The translations under genes and the position numbers were made by a program. The notes under the pieces are model-generated. The model worked only from the letters and a program-made list of their open reading frames with translations, was not told the origin of the DNA and ran no database searches. 64,000 nucleotides of DNA. It comes from Promethearchaeia archaeon. Lineage in GTDB: Archaea; Asgardarchaeota; Lokiarchaeia; Sigyniarchaeales; SOKP01. Where the stretch lies: the NCBI GenBank assembly GCA_029856125.1, contig JAHQWJ010000014.1:124001-188000 (forward strand), written 5' to 3'. Within the stretch, counting starts at the first letter, position 1. The number at the start of each line of letters is the position of its first letter. Of the stretch, positions 8,454-17,528 are shown in pieces.

Positions 8454-8975
8454 ATGTCAAATCAAAAAAACGAAAAAAAAATGGTAACCTTGGTTAGTCC
8501 ACTGTCAATGAGAGAGTTTGAGGCTTTATTGATAATTTTAAAGAACGATGGGGAGGAGTTAGCAGTTTTAAAAGCAGCAATCGATGTAAAATTTAAACTT
8601 GGAAGTAGAACTAAAGGGTACGATTATATAAGAAATCTGCGTAATAAAAATTTTATCGAAACTCTAGAAAAAAAAATTTATGTGAAAGAGAATATAAGGA
8701 GTGAATACGAGAGATTAATCTTACCCACAGTGAAAAATCTAAATGAATCGATAAAAAAACTTTCAAAGGATTACATGAACGAGATCAAAGAAGAAGAAAT
8801 ACTTATGGAGAAATTTAGAACCTATACAGAAACCCTTCTTCAGGGTATCAATCATGTGTTGGAGGATACACCGACAAAAAATATAAATAAAACAAAACTT
8901 CAAGGAAAAATAAAAGATACGATCTGGCGCTACTTTCGCGCAAAAATGTTAGAAATCGAGATGTTTTCAAAATAA
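8454..8975 (+). CDS. Putative winged-helix protein with coiled-coil tail
   Basis: 173 residues. The N-terminal 80 residues have the alternating helix and strand pattern of a winged-helix DNA-binding domain (MREFEALLIILKND, then a recognition-helix-like YDYIRNLRNKNFI). The C-terminal half (85-150) is a charged helical region likely to form a coiled coil. A transcriptional regulator is the most likely role, but no family signature is decisive. The membrane-protein gene starts 13 bp downstream, so the two are probably one transcription unit. Confidence 0.5.
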   Translation: MSNQKNEKKMVTLVSPLSMREFEALLIILKNDGEELAVLKAAIDVKFKLGSRTKGYDYIRNLRNKNFIETLEKKIYVKENIRSEYERLILPTVKNLNESIKKLSKDYMNEIKEEEILMEKFRTYTETLLQGINHVLEDTPTKNINKTKLQGKIKDTIWRYFRAKMLEIEMFSK

Positions 8976-8988
8976 AGACGCTATAAGT

Positions 8989-9789
8989 TTGATAGGAAAT
9001 AAATATGGAAGGTATGGAATAAAGTCAAAACTTTTAAAAATTCATACACTTTTGAGTAACAATACGTTGCTATTTCAAAATGAACTTACTATAAGATTAA
9101 TTATTGTTTCGATTTTTCAAATATGGCCTATTTTTTACTGTTCTTATTTCGCTTATAGATTACTAAAAAGAGCAAAAAATCGTTCGACTTATATTTTGAG
9201 TGCTTATTTCGCAACAACCGCTCTCACTTATTTCCTTGCAACTATTTCAACATATTTATCAAATACGCCCATATCTTACCCTGTTTATGTGATTTCAATT
9301 TACTTCTTTGTTTTTAGTTTTAGTTTTTTAATTAATTTCAGCTGGTTACTTACTAATCTTGATGTAAAATCGCGCAATACTACTTTTTACTTAAGACTAT
9401 CTATTTATGGCATCTTATCATCATACATTATTATTATAGGTGTTTTGTTTAATGGTATAACATTAAATGAAAGCACTGGTTGGATACCTGTTTACAGTTG
9501 GTTCCTTCTTGGGTTTAGTTGGATTTATTTCTTGCTTTTTTTAATTATTCCTCAAATATATTTATCTTTAAAAATTCTGAAAGTATATGAGGGTATTGTT
9601 CTAAAGAGAAGATTAAATAGGTTTATAATCAGCGTGTTTTTAGGGTTGTTAGTGCTTGTTTTTTTATTCCTGTATAACACATGGACTGAAAATGAACTTT
9701 TCAGAACATTTTATATTTTTATAATACCAGAATTAGCAACAATTGCTGCTTATTTAATATTCAAAGGATTTGGGAAGAATTTAGAGTAA
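8989..9789 (+). CDS. Seven-helix membrane protein, unknown function
   Basis: 266 residues with about seven hydrophobic helices (around residues 35-55, 67-87, 95-120, 130-155, 168-195, 208-228 and 240-258). There is no in-frame ATG near the beginning, so the TTG at 8989 is the chosen start. The layout resembles 7TM sensor modules, but no output domain is attached. It lies immediately behind the winged-helix gene. Confidence 0.6.
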   Translation: MIGNKYGRYGIKSKLLKIHTLLSNNTLLFQNELTIRLIIVSIFQIWPIFYCSYFAYRLLKRAKNRSTYILSAYFATTALTYFLATISTYLSNTPISYPVYVISIYFFVFSFSFLINFSWLLTNLDVKSRNTTFYLRLSIYGILSSYIIIIGVLFNGITLNESTGWIPVYSWFLLGFSWIYFLLFLIIPQIYLSLKILKVYEGIVLKRRLNRFIISVFLGLLVLVFLFLYNTWTENELFRTFYIFIIPELATIAAYLIFKGFGKNLE

Positions 9790-9818
9790 CTAAACACTAA
9801 ATACGATTTTTATATATC

Positions 9819-10547
9819 CTAACTTTTATAGGAATTGTACAGATGTTTTAATGCGATTTCTGTTGATTCTTTAGCTTCATCAATACTGACCATCCCTATT
9901 GTAGTGCAACAGATATTATGCCTAGAAATATACTCATAAGCTTTATAAGGATTCAATTTACCGGCTGCTAGTGTTTTCATTCCTATAAAGTGATGATTTT
10001 TATGGCTATCTACTATCTTCTCTAGCTCTATTTGATTCCCCATTAAATAACCCCGAGCGTTGAAGGGAATTAAAAATGTTTTTACAGAAGGAATATTTTC
10101 GAACGCGTATTCCAAGGTAGAAACGGGATTATGAGCCGCAATTCCAGGTATAATTCCCATTGACTCAATCTCATCAATAAGTTTTTCTAGTTTCTCATCC
10201 ACTTTATCCGCGACCATTCCGTGGGCAAAAATGATTTTTGCTCCAAGTTCAGCTAATTCCTTAATGAGAGGATCAGGTCCCGGAAAAGTAGAGCCCGTAA
10301 TGACAAATTCGTTATGAGTTTCAGCCATTATTTTAGCTGCTTCGGTGACCTTTCCTGCTAGGATTATTTCGATTCCACGACCCCCTACTTCATAAGACGC
10401 TTCCAATATCTCTAGCACAGCGTCCGTATTATTCAAAAATTTTCTTCGATATACTCGCGCATTCTTTCCAAATTGTGAGGCACCTAAGAATGGCGAGGTT
10501 CCTACCGACACAAGTGGAATTTCTTGACCTTCGATTTTATAAAATAT
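9819..10547 (-). CDS. TIM-barrel protein resembling aldo/keto-reductase-like family, non-ATG start
   Basis: The product is an alpha/beta barrel-like protein with GTSPFLGASQFG near its start, VITGSTFPGPDPLI in the middle and HHFIGMKTLAAGKLNPYKA towards the end. The last is reminiscent of the C-terminal segment of aldo/keto-reductase-like barrels; substrate is unknown. The first canonical start is a GTG at 10511, which would cut into a coding-like N-terminus (FYKIEGQEIPLV). An AGGTG Shine-Dalgarno lies upstream, with ATA at 10547 eight nt beyond it and ATC at 10550, both in frame. A TAA closes the frame just above. I give the ATA start as most likely. Confidence 0.62.
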   Translation of the reverse strand: MFYKIEGQEIPLVSVGTSPFLGASQFGKNARVYRRKFLNNTDAVLEILEASYEVGGRGIEIILAGKVTEAAKIMAETHNEFVITGSTFPGPDPLIKELAELGAKIIFAHGMVADKVDEKLEKLIDEIESMGIIPGIAAHNPVSTLEYAFENIPSVKTFLIPFNARGYLMGNQIELEKIVDSHKNHHFIGMKTLAAGKLNPYKAYEYISRHNICCTTIGMVSIDEAKESTEIALKHLYNSYKS

Positions 10548-10683
10548 GATGTCTACACCTTTTTACTTTAGTTTTTAAAACAAAATTCGTCAAATAATAA
10601 AACTTTTATGAGATTTAATTAATAATTTCAGATAACTACTAACTATAAAATATAATTATAAAAATGATTCAATTTGATGAGAA

Positions 10684-12507
10684 ATGACAGACCCTAAAGC
10701 TATAGAAAACAATCCTTTTAAAGAGTTAGGTGAAATACCAGAAAAAAAATATGCTGATGGCTACACAGTTGATTCAACATATATTACAGTAAGAGATGGC
10801 GTTAAAATTGCTGTCACACTATGTTTCCCAAAAGGTCTCGCTTCAGATACTAAAATTCCGACTGTGTTAACGCAAACGAGATATTGGAGAGCAATGGAAT
10901 TACGAATTCCTTTTAGATGGATCCTTGATAGTATGGTACCAAATGCTCCAAATCCAGAGGTAGTTACTAGTAGAGGCTATGCCCTTATTTATACTGATGT
11001 CAGAGGAACTGGAGCATCAGACGGTACTCGAATAGTTCCATTTTCTGAAGAAGAGATCAAGGACGGTTCAGATGTAGTCGATTGGATAATATCTCAGCCT
11101 TGGTCAGATGGAAATGTTGTATCTAAAGGTATTTCTTATACGGGAATTACTGCACAGTTATTTCCTAAGAATAATCACCGTGCAATAAAAGCGGTTATAC
11201 CGGGTCATGCTTGCTGGGATCCTTATACAGAAATTGCATTTCCAGGTGGATGTTTTGAGTACGCATTTATGCAATTGTGGTCATTTTTAGGTAAGAATTT
11301 AGATTTAAATAATCCCAAAGTCTTTAGACAGATAAGACCCGAAGCTTGGCTGCTTGTGAAAGGCGTAGAACGAGTAAAAAGCGACAAAGACCTAAAATTA
11401 TTACAAATTGCTATAAATCAGCATAAATCAAATCAATATGTTTACGATCATACACTAAGTAGAGATTTTCGCGACGATAAGCTTCCCGATGGTACTGTTT
11501 TTGATGATATTAGCATATTTGCTCGGAAAGAAAAAATTGAAAAGTCAAACGTTCCAATTTTGGCCTGGTGTTCGTGGTTAGATTCTGGTTTCGGTGATGC
11601 TATTATTAAGCGATTCATGAATTTATCTAACCCCCAAATTGCTATTTTGGGCGATTGGAGTCACGGAGCAGTCTATCCTGCAAACCAATTTTTTCCAGAA
11701 CGGACTTTTGTAACTCCGACCCCTAAAGATAAGGTTAACGCTTGGATTAATTTCTTTGATAAATGCGTATATGGCGATGGAATACAAGGAAAAAAAATAT
11801 ATTATTATACCCTAGCGGAAGAAAAATGGAAGAAGTCCGAAGTATGGCCCCCCAAAGGGCACTTTTATCAAAAATGGTACTTTTCGGAAAATAATTCACT
11901 CATAAAAGAAGAACCTAAGGAAAATATTGGATCTGACGATTATAAAGTAAATTTCCGAGCTACAACTGGGCGGAATAATAGGTGGTGGGCGCTTTTAGGT
12001 TTACCTATAACGTACTACAACAGAAATAAAATCGATGAGAAATTGTTATGTTATACAAGCCAACCATTCGAATCTGATACAGAAATCACAGGACAAATAA
12101 TTGCATGTCTTTATTTATCCTCCACCCACGATGATGGTGCCATTTTCGCTTATTTTGAGGATGTTGATGAAAGTGGGAAGGTTACATATATAACTGATGG
12201 AGAATTCCGACCACTTCATAGAAAAATTCTAACAGACGAGCCACCGTATAAAATATTGACTCCATACCATAGCTATAAAGAAGAAGATTCTACACCTCTT
12301 ATTCCGGGAGAGATAATGGAGCTTAAGTTTGGGTTACATGTAACATCAGTTCTTATTAAAAAGGGACACAGAATTAAAATTGCCATTGCGGGAGCAGATA
12401 AGGATACATTTATACGTTATCCTAATGAGGGAAGACCAACAATTACTATATTTCGAAATAAGGAGTTTCCGTCTTATATTGAACTGCCAATTATAAAGAA
12501 GGAGTAA
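10684..12507 (+). CDS. CocE/NonD-family hydrolase (X-Pro dipeptidyl-peptidase S15 type)
   Basis: 607 residues with an alpha/beta hydrolase core followed by the C-terminal jelly-roll domain typical of the S15/CocE group. The nucleophile elbow is GISYTG with Ser151. The WLDSGFGDA segment carries the likely acid residue and GDWSHG the catalytic histidine. DVRGTGASDG (105-114) forms the oxyanion region. Family members cleave acyl esters or N-terminal Xaa-Pro peptides; which applies here cannot be decided. No signal peptide, so cytoplasmic. It starts at ATG, and the small downstream gene lies 28 bp away. Confidence 0.87.
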   Translation: MTDPKAIENNPFKELGEIPEKKYADGYTVDSTYITVRDGVKIAVTLCFPKGLASDTKIPTVLTQTRYWRAMELRIPFRWILDSMVPNAPNPEVVTSRGYALIYTDVRGTGASDGTRIVPFSEEEIKDGSDVVDWIISQPWSDGNVVSKGISYTGITAQLFPKNNHRAIKAVIPGHACWDPYTEIAFPGGCFEYAFMQLWSFLGKNLDLNNPKVFRQIRPEAWLLVKGVERVKSDKDLKLLQIAINQHKSNQYVYDHTLSRDFRDDKLPDGTVFDDISIFARKEKIEKSNVPILAWCSWLDSGFGDAIIKRFMNLSNPQIAILGDWSHGAVYPANQFFPERTFVTPTPKDKVNAWINFFDKCVYGDGIQGKKIYYYTLAEEKWKKSEVWPPKGHFYQKWYFSENNSLIKEEPKENIGSDDYKVNFRATTGRNNRWWALLGLPITYYNRNKIDEKLLCYTSQPFESDTEITGQIIACLYLSSTHDDGAIFAYFEDVDESGKVTYITDGEFRPLHRKILTDEPPYKILTPYHSYKEEDSTPLIPGEIMELKFGLHVTSVLIKKGHRIKIAIAGADKDTFIRYPNEGRPTITIFRNKEFPSYIELPIIKKE

Positions 12508-12535
12508 TTAACTCGTTAAATAGGTGATAAAAAAA

Positions 12536-12895
12536 ATGGAAGAAATTTTACCACGGTTAAAAGGCATGTTAAAAGATGCGACTGTTATATCGTCTGATGC
12601 AACTAAATTCGAAATAACTATCACAATAGTTAAAAAAATTAACGGTAATGTGGCAGAGCCTGATGAAGTCATCGTAATGTTAAAAATGTACGGTGGATTA
12701 AGGGAAGATATCCCTATGGAAATAGATATCGATAACGATGCTCAGAATATTACGTTAAAACTCCAGAACGAAGAGGATTTCATAAAAGTTGCAAAAATAA
12801 TGGAAACATTATGGGATAACGCTGTAGATATGCTTACTTCAGCCTTGGAAGGCGATATAAGTCGTATTAAGGATATTCCGGAAATAGATGATTAA
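12536..12895 (+). CDS. Small acidic protein, unknown function
   Basis: Starts at ATG 12536, chosen because a TAGGTGA Shine-Dalgarno lies 8 nt upstream; a GTG at 12524 would also be in frame. The 119-residue acidic product alternates strands and helices (MKDATVISS-like strand, ITITIVKKI, long C-terminal helices) and has no recognised motif. It is probably cotranscribed with the CocE-type hydrolase, which gives no firm clue to function. Confidence 0.55.
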   Translation: MEEILPRLKGMLKDATVISSDATKFEITITIVKKINGNVAEPDEVIVMLKMYGGLREDIPMEIDIDNDAQNITLKLQNEEDFIKVAKIMETLWDNAVDMLTSALEGDISRIKDIPEIDD

Positions 12896-12967
12896 ATAAT
12901 TTAAAAATATTTATTTTTATTCTTATTTTTCTTGTTCGAAAAGGTGATCTAATTAGCGGTATCTTTT

Positions 12968-13936
12968 CTAAATTGAATGTGTGGTTTTTAATGTAGAAAA
13001 AAAGTCTGTTAAATCGATATTTCCGCCGCTTATTACGATTCCAATCCTTTTGTTTTTAATTAAAGGTGATTCTATGTTACCGCTCAATATGCCTGCCAAA
13101 GGCACTGCTCCTGAAGGTTCTACCACTATTTTCATACGCTCCCAATAGAATTTCATAGCGTCAATTATCTGTTCCTCTTTAACTGTAATTATGTCATCTA
13201 CAAACTCCTTAATTATAGGAAATGTTTTTTCTCCTACTGAAGTTCGTAAACCGTCCGCAATTGTATTCGGATTTTCTACAGGTACCCTTTCTCCTAGTTG
13301 AAACGAGCGATAGGCGTCATCAGCATTCTTGGGTTCCACACCCACGACCTTGATGCTGGGGATTAACCCTTTTGCTGCAATTGAACACCCACTAATCAAT
13401 CCCCCCCCCCCAACAGGAACTAGTAGTAGATCAAGTTTTCTTACAGCACTAATGAATTCATATGCAGTTGTTCCAGCACCAAAAATTACGCGATAATCAT
13501 CGAAGGGGTGAACTAGTTTATACTCGTATTTTTGAACTAATTCCTCTGCCATTTTTGCTCGATCCCCAGGATTATTGCCGCATAATACAACTTCTGCTCC
13601 GTACTCTTTCGTTGCTTGAATCTTCGAAGGTGTAGCGTTGTTAGGCATAACTATAGTTGCTTTCGTATGTATAATCTTGGCAACTAATGCTACGGCTTGA
13701 GCAAAATTTCCTGAAGAATGGGTGATAATTCCGTTCTTTCTTTCAGTTGAGGATAGGCGGCTAATAACGTTCCAAGCACCCCTAAACTTAAAGGAACCCG
13801 TTCTTTGGAAGTTTTCACACTTAATTACTACTCTTTTAGCACTGATCATAGAATCCAAGGTCCTACTTGTCATAATAGGGGTTCTATTCGCTGCATAAGA
13901 GACTATTTTTGCCGCATTTTTTATGCCTTTAAAAAT
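12968..13936 (-). CDS. ilvA: Threonine/serine dehydratase (PLP fold II), apparent ATT start
   Basis: A PLP-dependent fold-type II enzyme that deaminates threonine to 2-oxobutanoate. The lysine segment NFQRTGSFKFRGAWN carries the Schiff-base lysine, and VGGGGLISG binds the PLP phosphate. The first ATG (13873) falls inside the conserved N-terminus. Upstream in-frame sequence FKGIKNAAKIVSYAANRTPI matches the usual family beginning. That frame is open back to a TGA and contains no ATG, GTG or TTG. A GGTG Shine-Dalgarno stands 7 nt before an in-frame ATT at 13936. Alternatively, initiation is at GTG 13946 with a one-base shift in the A run 13931-13935. An 11-G run (C on +, about 13401-13411) encodes the glycine loop. 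No ACT domain, so probably the catabolic form. Confidence 0.82.
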   Translation of the reverse strand: MFKGIKNAAKIVSYAANRTPIMTSRTLDSMISAKRVVIKCENFQRTGSFKFRGAWNVISRLSSTERKNGIITHSSGNFAQAVALVAKIIHTKATIVMPNNATPSKIQATKEYGAEVVLCGNNPGDRAKMAEELVQKYEYKLVHPFDDYRVIFGAGTTAYEFISAVRKLDLLLVPVGGGGLISGCSIAAKGLIPSIKVVGVEPKNADDAYRSFQLGERVPVENPNTIADGLRTSVGEKTFPIIKEFVDDIITVKEEQIIDAMKFYWERMKIVVEPSGAVPLAGILSGNIESPLIKNKRIGIVISGGNIDLTDFFSTLKTTHSI

Positions 13937-14108
13937 CGTTTTTCACCTTTTTAACTCCTTATGTATGAAAGTTAATCTTAATCATTGTTTTTATTTCTAT
14001 AATATTTTGTAGATACATTACTTAAAACGTGTGTAATCTTAAAAAAAATCTCATATTGATAAAGTTTGAGGGGAAAATTATAAATAATAGAGTAGCTAAT
14101 ACGATTAT

Positions 14109-14921
14109 ATGCCGTACGTAGAACTTGATAAAGGGTATAAAATACATTATTTAGAAAAAGGTAAGGGAAAAAATTTAGTTCTTATTCATGGTTTTTTAGG
14201 TTCTTCCTGGTTATTTGAAGCTCAGGTAGATCATTTTTCAAATAATTATAGAGTAATCGCCATTGATCATTTAGGGCACGGGAAAAGCGATAAACCAGAA
14301 TCAGAATCGTATGAATTGGAGGAATTAACGCAATTCCTTGACGAGACCTTATCAAAAATAATTGGCGACGAAAAAATAATCCTCGTGGGACATTCGATGG
14401 GTGGTATGATAAGTTTAATTTATGCAACTAATCCAAAGCTGGCTAAAAGATTAGAAGGGTTGATCTTAATGGCAACAGCGCCTAAATTAAACAATCCGGG
14501 ATTAGTTCAATATGTCGAAGATTTGAAATCTGGAGCAATGTCCCTTAAGGATAGACAAACGATCGAAACCATTTTTGTTGGCCTGTGCTTCCAGCGCAAA
14601 GCAAGAAAAGAGCAAACAGAATTAATTAAAGAGTTTGTTGATAGGACACTTGAAAATGAGGATTTTGTAGGGTTACGAACAATGGAATCAATTGTAAACA
14701 ACTTTGACGTGGAAGATAAGTTAAAATCAATAAGCGTTCCCACTCTAATTCTTACCGGTGATAGGGATTTATTCATACTGCCTTCCGAAGCAGAATCTAT
14801 GAATAATTTGATACCAAACTCTACATTGACAGTCTTCACTCCAAAAATTGGACATATGATTCAATACGAGGCGACCGAACAATATACAGATACAGTTGAG
14901 AATTTCTTAAAAAACATATAA
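14109..14921 (+). CDS. Alpha/beta hydrolase
   Basis: 270 residues with a complete alpha/beta hydrolase fold: oxyanion motif HGFLGSSWLF (27-36), DHLGHGKSDKP, nucleophile elbow GHSMGG with Ser96, acid residue in LTGDRDLF and a C-terminal histidine in KIGHMIQYE. The resemblance is to the epoxide-hydrolase/haloperoxidase/esterase branch; substrate is unknown. It is divergent from the threonine dehydratase gene, and the 160-bp gap should contain both promoters. Confidence 0.85.
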   Translation: MPYVELDKGYKIHYLEKGKGKNLVLIHGFLGSSWLFEAQVDHFSNNYRVIAIDHLGHGKSDKPESESYELEELTQFLDETLSKIIGDEKIILVGHSMGGMISLIYATNPKLAKRLEGLILMATAPKLNNPGLVQYVEDLKSGAMSLKDRQTIETIFVGLCFQRKARKEQTELIKEFVDRTLENEDFVGLRTMESIVNNFDVEDKLKSISVPTLILTGDRDLFILPSEAESMNNLIPNSTLTVFTPKIGHMIQYEATEQYTDTVENFLKNI

Positions 14922-15022
14922 AATTTTCTTTTATTAAATTATTACCTTTTTTTTAAGAGAACTATTGTGTCATCAGTAGCAAATTTATGTAATGCATCTT
15001 CATTTGTTTTAAAACAAAATAT

Positions 15023-15718
15023 TTAGATAAAAATAACTTTCTCGAAAAGAAAGTAGAAAAACGATGCGCTCCCAAGATACAATAGCATTATACCAAAAGC
15101 GACTACAATTAGCATTAAGTAGTGTTGATTTTTTGCCTTTTGAAAATAATAAAATGTGCTCAGACCGAGTATTACTTCAGGTATAATTATGTAGACGGCT
15201 AAGTGATCGAAAAACAAGGTGACATTTTGAGGATACCACGATTGAAGCATCCACATAGTTTGTTCGGAAAACACAAAAATATTAAATGAAATTAATCCTA
15301 CGACAATAAGGGCCTTCAAGTGAGAATAATTTTCTTGAAGCTTCAAACCAATAAAACAAAGTAAAAATAAAGGGATAGCCCATAATCCTACCATATATCC
15401 CGAAACAGTCCCAATTTTAAAAAGACCATCCTCGGGAAAGACTAATATGTTTAACTGAGCCGATAGGAACCAATCTGGCCATATTTGAAACAGTGAAATT
15501 AAAAACACAAAAACCCATAGCTTTACCCATTCACTATCTTTTCGGAACAAACCTACTAATGGAATCAGCAAATTATAACTAGCTACAAGTATAAACAATT
15601 TAATCCCTATAGCAATTGGGATTGGTATGATTAACACAGCGAAGCATAAACCTATGAAAATAAGATGGACAATAATAAAATCCCTAGTCGATTTTCCTGT
15701 ATTTGCGTTTTTCTCCAT
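15023..15718 (-). CDS. Polytopic membrane protein, unknown function
   Basis: 231 residues with about seven hydrophobic helices and no recognised motif. It starts at an ATG. Its neighbours are two hydrolase genes, convergent on one side and divergent on the other. No transport or enzymatic signature was found. Confidence 0.55.
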   Translation of the reverse strand: MEKNANTGKSTRDFIIVHLIFIGLCFAVLIIPIPIAIGIKLFILVASYNLLIPLVGLFRKDSEWVKLWVFVFLISLFQIWPDWFLSAQLNILVFPEDGLFKIGTVSGYMVGLWAIPLFLLCFIGLKLQENYSHLKALIVVGLISFNIFVFSEQTMWMLQSWYPQNVTLFFDHLAVYIIIPEVILGLSTFYYFQKAKNQHYLMLIVVAFGIMLLYLGSASFFYFLFEKVIFI

Positions 15719-15803
15719 AATGTTACCAATATTAAAGAAATATATATACTTTTAAAATTTTAAACTCTAAATAAACATAAAAACTTAAAAAAAAGTGATA
15801 TTT

Positions 15804-16631
15804 ATGGGAATTGATGTAAAACAGTTAAGAGAAGACTTCAAAGAACCTCACGATCTAGTTAATACTTCGGATGGAATAACATTATTTTTAAGAAAATGGG
15901 AATCCCAGAGTCCATCAAATAAGGCTATTCTCATTCTCCATGGGATTACAGCTTACAGTGGACCATATGAGCCGTTTGGTAAAGCAATATCAAGAGCAGG
16001 ATTTACTGCTGTTGGCTTAGATTTAAGAGGACACGGGTTGTCTGACGGTAATAGAGGCGATTATCCTAGTAAAGAGAGGTTAATAAGCGATCTTGTAGAA
16101 ACTATCTCATACTTAAAGAAGCAGTTCAGTACGCTATTGCTATTTGGACACAGTCTTGGAGTCCTCACTGCGTTAATAACAAAAAAGAATAGCAACGAAA
16201 AAATTGACGGATTAATTTTAATGAGTGCAGGAAAAACTTTTAATCCAGGGGTTTACAAAAAGCCTTCAGTTCTACAGAAATTAAAAATACTAGTTAGTTC
16301 AATCTTTCAACCTAGTAAACCTGTAATAAATTATTATCGAGAGGGTATTTCAGGCTTAGACGATCCGTTATTCAATTTTAAATATACATTACGATTTATG
16401 AGGCTAGCAAGTTTTCAAGATTTAGACCTTTCAGAAGAAATAGACTGCCCTGTAATATTAGGAGTTGGAGAGCACGACGAAATATTCTCTATTGAGTCAG
16501 CTCAATCACTACTTGATGAAATTCTTTCTAAAGACAAAACCTTTTTTGTAATGCCTGGTGCTAAGCATGCTGTAGAATTTACTGAAGAGATTTTTAAAGA
16601 TCTCAAATCTTGGTTGATTGCTAAATTCTAA
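15804..16631 (+). CDS. Alpha/beta hydrolase, monoacylglycerol-lipase/S33 type
   Basis: The start at ATG 15804 is preferred over GTG 15795, which itself lies in a GTGAT Shine-Dalgarno-like stretch. The protein has the lysophospholipase/monoglyceride lipase layout: ILHGITAYSGPYEPF, GLDLRGHGLSDG, nucleophile elbow FGHSLGV, acid in GVGEHDEIF and histidine in PGAKHAVEF. It probably hydrolyses acyl esters of glycerol or related lipids in the cytoplasm. The 3-hydroxyacyl-CoA dehydrogenase gene follows 36 bp downstream, consistent with a lipid or acyl-CoA degradation unit. Confidence 0.85.
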   Translation: MGIDVKQLREDFKEPHDLVNTSDGITLFLRKWESQSPSNKAILILHGITAYSGPYEPFGKAISRAGFTAVGLDLRGHGLSDGNRGDYPSKERLISDLVETISYLKKQFSTLLLFGHSLGVLTALITKKNSNEKIDGLILMSAGKTFNPGVYKKPSVLQKLKILVSSIFQPSKPVINYYREGISGLDDPLFNFKYTLRFMRLASFQDLDLSEEIDCPVILGVGEHDEIFSIESAQSLLDEILSKDKTFFVMPGAKHAVEFTEEIFKDLKSWLIAKF

Positions 16632-16667
16632 TGAAAAAATTTAAGTAACTGATTAATGTGATTTGGT

Positions 16668-17516
16668 TTGACAAAGGAAATTAAAAAAGTTGGAATTGTT
16701 GGAGCTGGTTTTACCGGAAAACAGATAGCAGCTCAAACAGTTCAAAATAACTTCGTAGTAAAAGTGTATGATATTGATTCAAAAGTTCTAGAAGACGCTA
16801 AAAAATACATCACAGGAGTTCTAAACCGTAAAAAGCTGATGGATGCAATCCAAGATGTTTCGTACTATTCAGATTTAGATAAGATGTTGAAAGATGTTGA
16901 TCTCGTGATTGAAGCAGTTCCAGAAAATCTGGAGTTGAAAAAGAAAATTTTCTCGCAGATAGATAATCTCGCACCCGCTCACACGATAATAGGGACAAAT
17001 AGTTCTTCTTATCCCGTGTCGAAGATTGAGTCTGCAGTTAAAAGAAAAGATAAAGTACTAAATTTACACTTTTACCCTCCGATACCGATTCGCCCAATGG
17101 TTGATATTATGCGTGGCTCTGAAACGAGCGAAGAAACTTTTGAAATTGGAAAGAAGTGGATAGAAGACATTAAGTGTGAGCCTCTTGTGGTTAATAAAGA
17201 ATGTTTGGGATTTGTATTCAATAGAATCTGGCACGCTGTAAAAAAAGAATGTTTAAAAATATGGGACGGAGGATACGCCGATATAAAAACAGTTGATACT
17301 GCTTGGAAAATCTTTACTGGAATGAAAATGGGCCCATTTACTATGATGGATGGTGTTGGATTAGACGTTGCATATGCAGTTGAGATGTCGTATTACGAAG
17401 AGAGTGGAGACCCAAATGATAAACCACCTGATGCTCTTAAAGAGCTGGTAGAAAATGGGGATCTAGGTTTAAAAACGGGAAAAGGGTTTTACACTTTTAG
17501 AAGAAGAAAGAAATAG
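16668..17516 (+). CDS. hbd: 3-hydroxyacyl-CoA dehydrogenase
   Basis: 282 residues, normal for the short HBD/FadB-type enzyme. The N-terminal Rossmann domain has GAGFTG (12-17). The catalytic histidine is His134 in LNLHFYPPIP, and the C-terminal dimerisation domain includes FVFNRIWHAVKKE and ends with GLKTGKGFYTF. It oxidises (S)-3-hydroxyacyl-CoA with NAD+. The usual HFFNP is replaced by HFYPP, so the substrate may not be a simple acyl-CoA. TTG at 16668 is the only usable start; a TGA lies in frame just upstream. It is likely cotranscribed with the lipase-like gene. Confidence 0.85.
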   Translation: MTKEIKKVGIVGAGFTGKQIAAQTVQNNFVVKVYDIDSKVLEDAKKYITGVLNRKKLMDAIQDVSYYSDLDKMLKDVDLVIEAVPENLELKKKIFSQIDNLAPAHTIIGTNSSSYPVSKIESAVKRKDKVLNLHFYPPIPIRPMVDIMRGSETSEETFEIGKKWIEDIKCEPLVVNKECLGFVFNRIWHAVKKECLKIWDGGYADIKTVDTAWKIFTGMKMGPFTMMDGVGLDVAYAVEMSYYEESGDPNDKPPDALKELVENGDLGLKTGKGFYTFRRRKK

Positions 17517-17528
17517 TGTTTTTTTTCA

